The notes under the pieces were generated by a model. The model was given only the letters and a program-made list of their open reading frames with translations, was not told the DNA's origin and made no database searches. A stretch of 10,530 nucleotides of DNA from Flavobacteriaceae bacterium (GTDB lineage: Bacteria > Bacteroidota > Bacteroidia > Flavobacteriales > Flavobacteriaceae): contig NZQO01000088.1 in the NCBI GenBank assembly GCA_002693605.1, forward strand, positions 1 through 10,530, written 5' to 3'. Of the stretch, positions 6,543 through 10,530 are shown piece by piece. Position 1 is the first letter of the stretch, and each line of letters starts with the position of its first letter. Position numbers and translations under genes: made by a program.

Positions 6543-7742
6543 ATGTACGGAAAAATAAAGGAACATCTGAAACAGGAATTGCAAGAGATAAAAGAGAACG
6601 GCCTCTACAAAAAGGAGCGCATAATTACCTCTCCGCAAGATGCCGTCATAAAAATTTCTACAGGCGAGGAAGTTATCAACTTCTGCGCGAACAACTACCT
6701 GGGCCTCTCGAACCATCCAGACGTGGTCAAGGCCGCAAAAGACACGCTAGACAGTCACGGTTTTGGGATGTCATCAGTTCGTTTTATCTGTGGAACACAG
6801 GACATTCACAAACAGCTGGAGCAGAAGATTGCCGATTTCTACAAGACCGAGGACACGATTCTATACGCCGCCTGTTTTGACGCCAACGGAGGTATTTTTG
6901 AACCGCTCCTTACCAATGAGGACGCCATCATCTCCGATTCGCTTAACCACGCCTCTATTATCGACGGTGTACGTCTTTGCAAGGCAGCGCGATATCGCTA
7001 TGAGAACAGCAATATGGACGATCTGGAGAAACAGCTTATCGCCGCTAACGAGAATGGCGCACGCTTTAAGCTCATCGTTTCGGACGGCGTGTTCTCAATG
7101 GACGGCCTGGTGGCCCCATTGGATAAGATATGTGACTTGGCCGATAAATACGACGCACTCGTAATGATAGATGAATGCCACGCAACCGGTTTTATTGGCG
7201 AAACGGGACGCGGCACACTGGAGGAAAAAAACGTCATGGACCGTATAGACATAATTACAGGTACCCTGGGCAAGGCCCTTGGGGGCGCAATGGGCGGCTA
7301 CACGACCGGAAAGAAGGAAATTATTGAAATGCTCCGGCAGCGCTCCCGTCCTTATTTATTCTCAAATTCACTGGCCCCCGCTATCGTTGGCGCCTCTATC
7401 AAGGTTTTTGATATGTTGGAGAACGACACCACGCTACGCGATAAACTGGAGGAGAATACCCGATACTTCAAACGGGAAATGAAAAACGCCGGGTTCGATA
7501 TTATCGATGGCGATTCGGCCATAGTGCCGGTAATGCTCTACGATGCGAAGCTTTCGCAAAAAATGGCAGACATGCTTTTGGAGGAGGGAATTTACGTCAT
7601 CGGCTTTTTCTATCCGGTAGTCCCAAAAGGCAAGGCCCGCATACGGGTTCAACTTTCTGCGGCACATGAAAAAGAGCACCTCGATAAGGCCATTTCTGCC
7701 TTTAAAAAGGTAGGGGAAAAACTTCAAATAATCGAGCAATAA
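6543..7742 (+). CDS. kbl: 2-amino-3-ketobutyrate coenzyme A ligase (glycine C-acetyltransferase)
   Basis: PLP enzyme of the alpha-oxoamine synthase family. It cleaves 2-amino-3-ketobutyrate with CoA to glycine and acetyl-CoA, the second step of threonine breakdown after threonine dehydrogenase (tdh, not in this window). It has 399 residues against 398 in E. coli and close similarity end to end as I recall that protein: [47 protein letters not shown] segment, [16 protein letters not shown], and the PLP lysine Lys244 in [10 protein letters not shown], the same number as in E. coli. The related BioF, HemA and serine palmitoyltransferase are less likely because the Kbl-specific stretches are kept. 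The start ATG gives the expected MYGKIKEHL. It is 39 nt after the helicase gene and 122 nt before ompA; no functional link to either is evident. Confidence 0.96.
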   Translation: MYGKIKEHLKQELQEIKENGLYKKERIITSPQDAVIKISTGEEVINFCANNYLGLSNHPDVVKAAKDTLDSHGFGMSSVRFICGTQDIHKQLEQKIADFYKTEDTILYAACFDANGGIFEPLLTNEDAIISDSLNHASIIDGVRLCKAARYRYENSNMDDLEKQLIAANENGARFKLIVSDGVFSMDGLVAPLDKICDLADKYDALVMIDECHATGFIGETGRGTLEEKNVMDRIDIITGTLGKALGGAMGGYTTGKKEIIEMLRQRSRPYLFSNSLAPAIVGASIKVFDMLENDTTLRDKLEENTRYFKREMKNAGFDIIDGDSAIVPVMLYDAKLSQKMADMLLEEGIYVIGFFYPVVPKGKARIRVQLSAAHEKEHLDKAISAFKKVGEKLQIIEQ

Positions 7743-7799
7743 CGCGGTTTATTGAGGCATTTTCAGCGTTGCATTTGTGAAAATTTTAATAGATTTGCT

Positions 7800-7830
7800 T
7801 TTGTTTATAAGTTTTAACAACTTACTTTTG
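7800..7830 (+). promoter_or_regulatory. strong Bacteroidota promoter of ompA
   Basis: TTTG (7800-7803), exactly 19 nt, then TACTTTTG (7823-7830), a near-ideal TTTG / TAnnTTTG promoter. It lies 34 nt before the ATG, implying a short A/T-rich leader of about 30 nt. It is the best promoter in the window, in line with an abundant outer membrane protein. Confidence 0.85.
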
Positions 7831-7864
7831 CTCTAATTAACACTTAAAAATTAAACAATCGAAT

Positions 7865-9262
7865 ATGAAACATCTTAACAGTATTTTAGTTGCTGCACTC
7901 TTGCTTTTCAGTGTGGGAGCGGCAAATGCACAAGACGAAAACAACCCTTGGGCAATCAGTATCGATGTCAACGCTGTTGACACGTACCCTGTAGGTATTG
8001 ATGACGAAGGGCGACTTCCTGAAGCAGCCAAAGGCGAACTTTTTGATGAGTACTTTAACGCAAACGATCACTGGAACATTTTACCATCTGTTTCTAGATT
8101 GTCTATTGGTCGTTACATTGGCAGTGGCTTTACCTTTGCCGCTGTAGGTTCTATCAACCGTATCGACAAGGTAGGTGACATCGCTGTAGATGATCTAACC
8201 TATTATGCTGCTGACGGTGAAATCAAGTATAGCTTGAGAGACCTTATCAACGGTCCTGGAGGTTGGTTTGACCCATCTCTTGGTATTGGTGGTGGTTACA
8301 CTTGGGTAGATGATATTGGTTTTGGTACTGCTAACGCATTGGCAAACGTACGTTTCTGGGTTGGTGAGAACATCGCCCTTAACTTCCAGTCTACTTACAA
8401 GCATGCATTTGAGGATTCTTACGGAATCCAGCACTTTCAACACTCTGCTGGTATCGTGTTCAAATTCGGTGGAAAAGATACTGACGGTGACGGCATCTAC
8501 GACGTAAACGACGAATGTCCTGAAACTCCAGGTCTTCCTGAATTCAACGGATGTCCTGATACTGACGGTGATGGCATCGAAGACAGAAACGACGCATGTC
8601 CTAACACTCCAGGTCTTCCTGAATTCAACGGATGTCCTGATACTGACGGTGATGGTATTCCAGACCCACAAGATGCTTGTCCTACTGTAGCTGGTCTTGC
8701 AGCCCTTAACGGTTGTCCAGATGCAGACGGTGACGGTATTGCCGATGGTGAAGATGCTTGTCCTAACGAGGCTGGTCCTAGAGCTAACAACGGTTGTCCT
8801 TACGAAGATCGTGACGGCGATGGTGTACTAGACAAAGATGACGCTTGTCCAGACGTACCTGGAACTGTAGCGAACAATGGATGTCCAGAAGTAACTGTTG
8901 AAGTTATCAAGGAAATCAATGAGTACTCTAAGACTATCCTATTCGACTACGATAAGGCTACGATTCGTCAAGAGTCTTACTCTGCACTACAGAGCATAGC
9001 TGACATTATGAAGGAGTATCCTAACACCGTGTTCCATATTCAAGGCCACACAGATAGCCGTGGTAGCGATGCGTATAACATGAAGCTTTCTAAAGAAAGA
9101 GCCGCTTCTGTGATGGATTATCTTACCACTATCGGAATGCCTGCTAACCGCTTAACCTCTGAAGGTTACGGTGAAGAGCGTCCAATTGCAACTAATAACA
9201 CTGCAGCTGGAAGACAACAGAACCGTCGTGTGGAGATTTCACTTCAGAAAGATCAGAACTAA
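7865..9262 (+). CDS. OmpA-family outer membrane protein with thrombospondin type 3 repeats
   Basis: A 465-residue envelope protein linking the outer membrane to peptidoglycan. The signal peptide is residues 1-22, with predicted cleavage after ANA before QDENN. Residues about 23-204 alternate aromatic and glycine-rich strands as in a small beta-barrel. Residues 205-341 hold five calcium-binding thrombospondin type 3 repeats (DxDGDGxxD..DACP). From about 345 on there is the OmpA C-terminal domain: [12 protein letters not shown] (360-371), GHTDSRG with Asp397, LSKERA with Arg412, NRRVEI (453-458). Asp397 and Arg412 are 15 apart, as are the diaminopimelate-binding pair known in Acinetobacter OmpA. 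Codon choice (GGT, ACT, CCT, GCT) differs from the flanking genes and suggests high expression. It has its own promoter and terminator, so it is a single-gene unit inside the helicase/nuclease neighbourhood. Confidence 0.95.
   Translation: MKHLNSILVAALLLFSVGAANAQDENNPWAISIDVNAVDTYPVGIDDEGRLPEAAKGELFDEYFNANDHWNILPSVSRLSIGRYIGSGFTFAAVGSINRIDKVGDIAVDDLTYYAADGEIKYSLRDLINGPGGWFDPSLGIGGGYTWVDDIGFGTANALANVRFWVGENIALNFQSTYKHAFEDSYGIQHFQHSAGIVFKFGGKDTDGDGIYDVNDECPETPGLPEFNGCPDTDGDGIEDRNDACPNTPGLPEFNGCPDTDGDGIPDPQDACPTVAGLAALNGCPDADGDGIADGEDACPNEAGPRANNGCPYEDRDGDGVLDKDDACPDVPGTVANNGCPEVTVEVIKEINEYSKTILFDYDKATIRQESYSALQSIADIMKEYPNTVFHIQGHTDSRGSDAYNMKLSKERAASVMDYLTTIGMPANRLTSEGYGEERPIATNNTAAGRQQNRRVEISLQKDQN
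8477..8887 (+). repeat. five tandem thrombospondin type 3 coding repeats
   Basis: Units start at 8477, 8558, 8639, 8720 and 8807. Period is 81 nt (27 residues), with the fourth unit 87 nt long. Each encodes D(T/A/R)DGDG(I/V)xD...D(A/E)CP......NGCP. Units 1 and 2 differ at only 8 of 81 bases and share a 50-nt exact match (8525-8574 = 8606-8655), so they are the youngest pair. The acidic residues of each unit are suited to Ca2+ binding, and the paired cysteines may form disulfides in the periplasm. Confidence 0.93.
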
Positions 9263-9293
9263 GAATCGATTAGCACACAAATAATTTGAAAAG

Positions 9294-9320
9294 CGCCTCC
9301 GAAATTCGGAGGCGTTTTTT
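9294..9320 (+). terminator. ompA intrinsic terminator
   Basis: Perfect GC-rich stem CGCCTCCG / CGGAGGCG (9294-9301 / 9307-9314) with loop AAATT, followed by six T (9315-9320). It lies 31 nt after the ompA stop and only 11 nt before the next start codon. Confidence 0.93.
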
Positions 9321-9331
9321 ATTTTTAGGGA

Positions 9332-10530
9332 ATGCGAACATTCCTGAACGAAACCCTGGAGAGCCTACTTCAAGACCACCAAGACCTCTCTACCTTAACG
9401 CTAATATTACCTAGCAAGCGCGCCGGCGGATTCTTAAAAAACGAAATTCGGCAACGCGCTGGCAAAACCCAGTTTGCCCCGCGCGTTATCAGTATCGAGG
9501 AATACATTGAAGAACTATCCGGCCTGCAAATTATCGAGCCGATAGAACTTCTATTCCGTAGCTTTGAAGCCTATCAGAAAACCGAGGGCATTTCAGAAAA
9601 GGAAGATTTCGACACCTATGCCAGCTGGGGCCAAACTCTACTCAACGATTTCAATGAGATTGACCGGTATCTAGTAGATACCCAAGCCTTCTTTACCTAT
9701 CTAAGCAGTATCAAAACCCTAGAGCGTTGGAACTTGACCGGGGAAACTACCTCCATGGTGCAAAATTTCCTCTCCTTCTGGAGCCACTTACCCGCTTTAT
9801 ACGCAAACCTACAGTCGCTACTGCGTGAACATTCCCTAGGCTACCAAGGAATGGTCTACCGGGAGGCAGCGAACAAGGTGAACGATTATGCGAATCAAAA
9901 TTTTGATGAGACTTTCATATTTATAGGTTTTAACGCCTTAAACCATGCCGAACAGGCGATCATAACCACACTATTGGAGGCCGGCAGGGCAGAAATTTAT
10001 TGGGATATCGACACCCATTTCCTGAACGATACCCAACACGGTGCCTCACTCTTCCTTAGACAATACTTGAAAGGTTGGAAGTATTATGAAAAAAATTCAC
10101 CTAAGGGCATAGGTTCATACTACCAGGACCAAAAGCAACTTCAAATAGTAGCTGCCCAAAAAAATGTAGCTCAGGCCAAGTACGTGGGTGATATCTTAAA
10201 TGGCTATTCCGAGGAAAAATTGACCAAGACTGCAATCGTGCTGGCCGATGAACACTTGCTTATGCCAGTGCTGCAATCACTGCCTCCCAACGTCAAGTCG
10301 GTAAACGTTACCATGGGGGCAGTCCTAAAGCAATACCCGGCAAGCGTGTTTTTCGAGCTCTTGTTCAACCTACACCTGCAGGGCGGCACATCCTATTATT
10401 TCAAGGATGTGCTGGCGCTATTGAATCATAACTTCGGCAGAAGCCTACTTTCCAATTCCGGAAAAATGGCAGCAACCATCCAATCCCAGAACAAATCGCA
10501 TTTAAGTTGGGAAGAGATCAAGGCGCTTGC
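9332..10530 (+). CDS. AddB-like PD-(D/E)XK nuclease family protein, 3' end outside window
   Basis: The frame is open from ATG 9332 to the window end (399 codons plus two bases). An in-frame TAG at 9326-9328 excludes an earlier start. The N-terminus, MRTFLNETLESLL then LTLILPSKRAGGFLKNEI and FAPRVISIEEYI, matches the start of the Bacteroidota AddB-like nuclease family (usually about 900 residues or more). IFIGFNALNHAEQAII around residue 200 corresponds to the inactive helicase core. In the visible part there is no Walker A (GxGKT/S), as in RecC-like scaffold subunits, and no cysteine. The nuclease domain and any iron-sulfur cysteines would lie downstream, beyond the window. The likely role is the partner of the AddA-like helicase at 3360 in break resection. 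It follows the ompA terminator by 11 nt with no room for a normal promoter. Assignment rests on N-terminal family resemblance and context. Confidence 0.82.
   Translation, partial: MRTFLNETLESLLQDHQDLSTLTLILPSKRAGGFLKNEIRQRAGKTQFAPRVISIEEYIEELSGLQIIEPIELLFRSFEAYQKTEGISEKEDFDTYASWGQTLLNDFNEIDRYLVDTQAFFTYLSSIKTLERWNLTGETTSMVQNFLSFWSHLPALYANLQSLLREHSLGYQGMVYREAANKVNDYANQNFDETFIFIGFNALNHAEQAIITTLLEAGRAEIYWDIDTHFLNDTQHGASLFLRQYLKGWKYYEKNSPKGIGSYYQDQKQLQIVAAQKNVAQAKYVGDILNGYSEEKLTKTAIVLADEHLLMPVLQSLPPNVKSVNVTMGAVLKQYPASVFFELLFNLHLQGGTSYYFKDVLALLNHNFGRSLLSNSGKMAATIQSQNKSHLSWEEIKAL

Noticed and set aside
7741..7770. AACGC/GCGTT pair after kbl as a terminator
   Set aside because: Five base pairs around a 20-nt loop with no T-run; not convincing.
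8195..8790. Long minus-strand frames inside ompA
   Set aside because: They are antisense shadows created by the repetitive, codon-biased coding sequence.
8477..8887. CRISPR-like regular repeats
   Set aside because: The 81-nt period codes for thrombospondin type 3 repeats in frame, with no spacers.

Overview
The window looks like the chromosome of a Bacteroidota, most likely a Flavobacteriaceae. Three things point there. Promoters fit the Bacteroidota pattern TTTG / TAnnTTTG, the clearest being upstream of ompA. The protein families are typical of the group: a long PurF paralogue, an OmpA protein with thrombospondin type 3 repeats, and a UvrD-helicase/nuclease plus PD-(D/E)XK nuclease pair around kbl and ompA. 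Shine-Dalgarno sites are weak or absent. I cannot name the genus.

Layout: (1) 1-1490 (+) is the 3' part of a PurF-like amidophosphoribosyltransferase whose start lies outside the window. (2) 1491-2584 is mostly non-coding. It holds two nearly identical small-RNA units of about 76 nt (1602-1678 and 2286-2361), each with its own promoter and intrinsic terminator, and between them a small unknown gene on the minus strand (1780-2061). (3) 2585-3193 (-) is a Mn-type superoxide dismutase with a TAnnTTTG promoter and a strong terminator. (4) 3360-6503 (+), divergent from sodA, is an AddA/RecB-type helicase-nuclease with a TTG start. (5) 6543-7742 (+) is kbl, 2-amino-3-ketobutyrate CoA ligase. (6) 7865-9262 (+) is a highly expressed-looking OmpA-family outer membrane protein with its own strong promoter and terminator. 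(7) 9332-10530 (+) is the first 399 codons of an AddB-like PD-(D/E)XK nuclease family protein that runs off the window.

How the genes fit together: the helicase-nuclease at 3360 and the AddB-like protein at 9332 are probably the two subunits of a double-strand-break end-resection enzyme, separated by kbl (threonine catabolism) and ompA (envelope). The addB start lies 11 nt after the T-run of the ompA terminator, so its expression must depend on readthrough or an unusual promoter.

The least explained item is the pair of small RNAs. Their stems are identical, the tetraloop of the terminator hairpin differs at all four positions, an 18-nt loop in the 5' hairpin is perfectly conserved, and conservation begins exactly 4 nt after the -7 box in both copies. 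This is the best candidate for an undescribed element here, although it may belong to a known family such as Flavo-1, which could not be checked.
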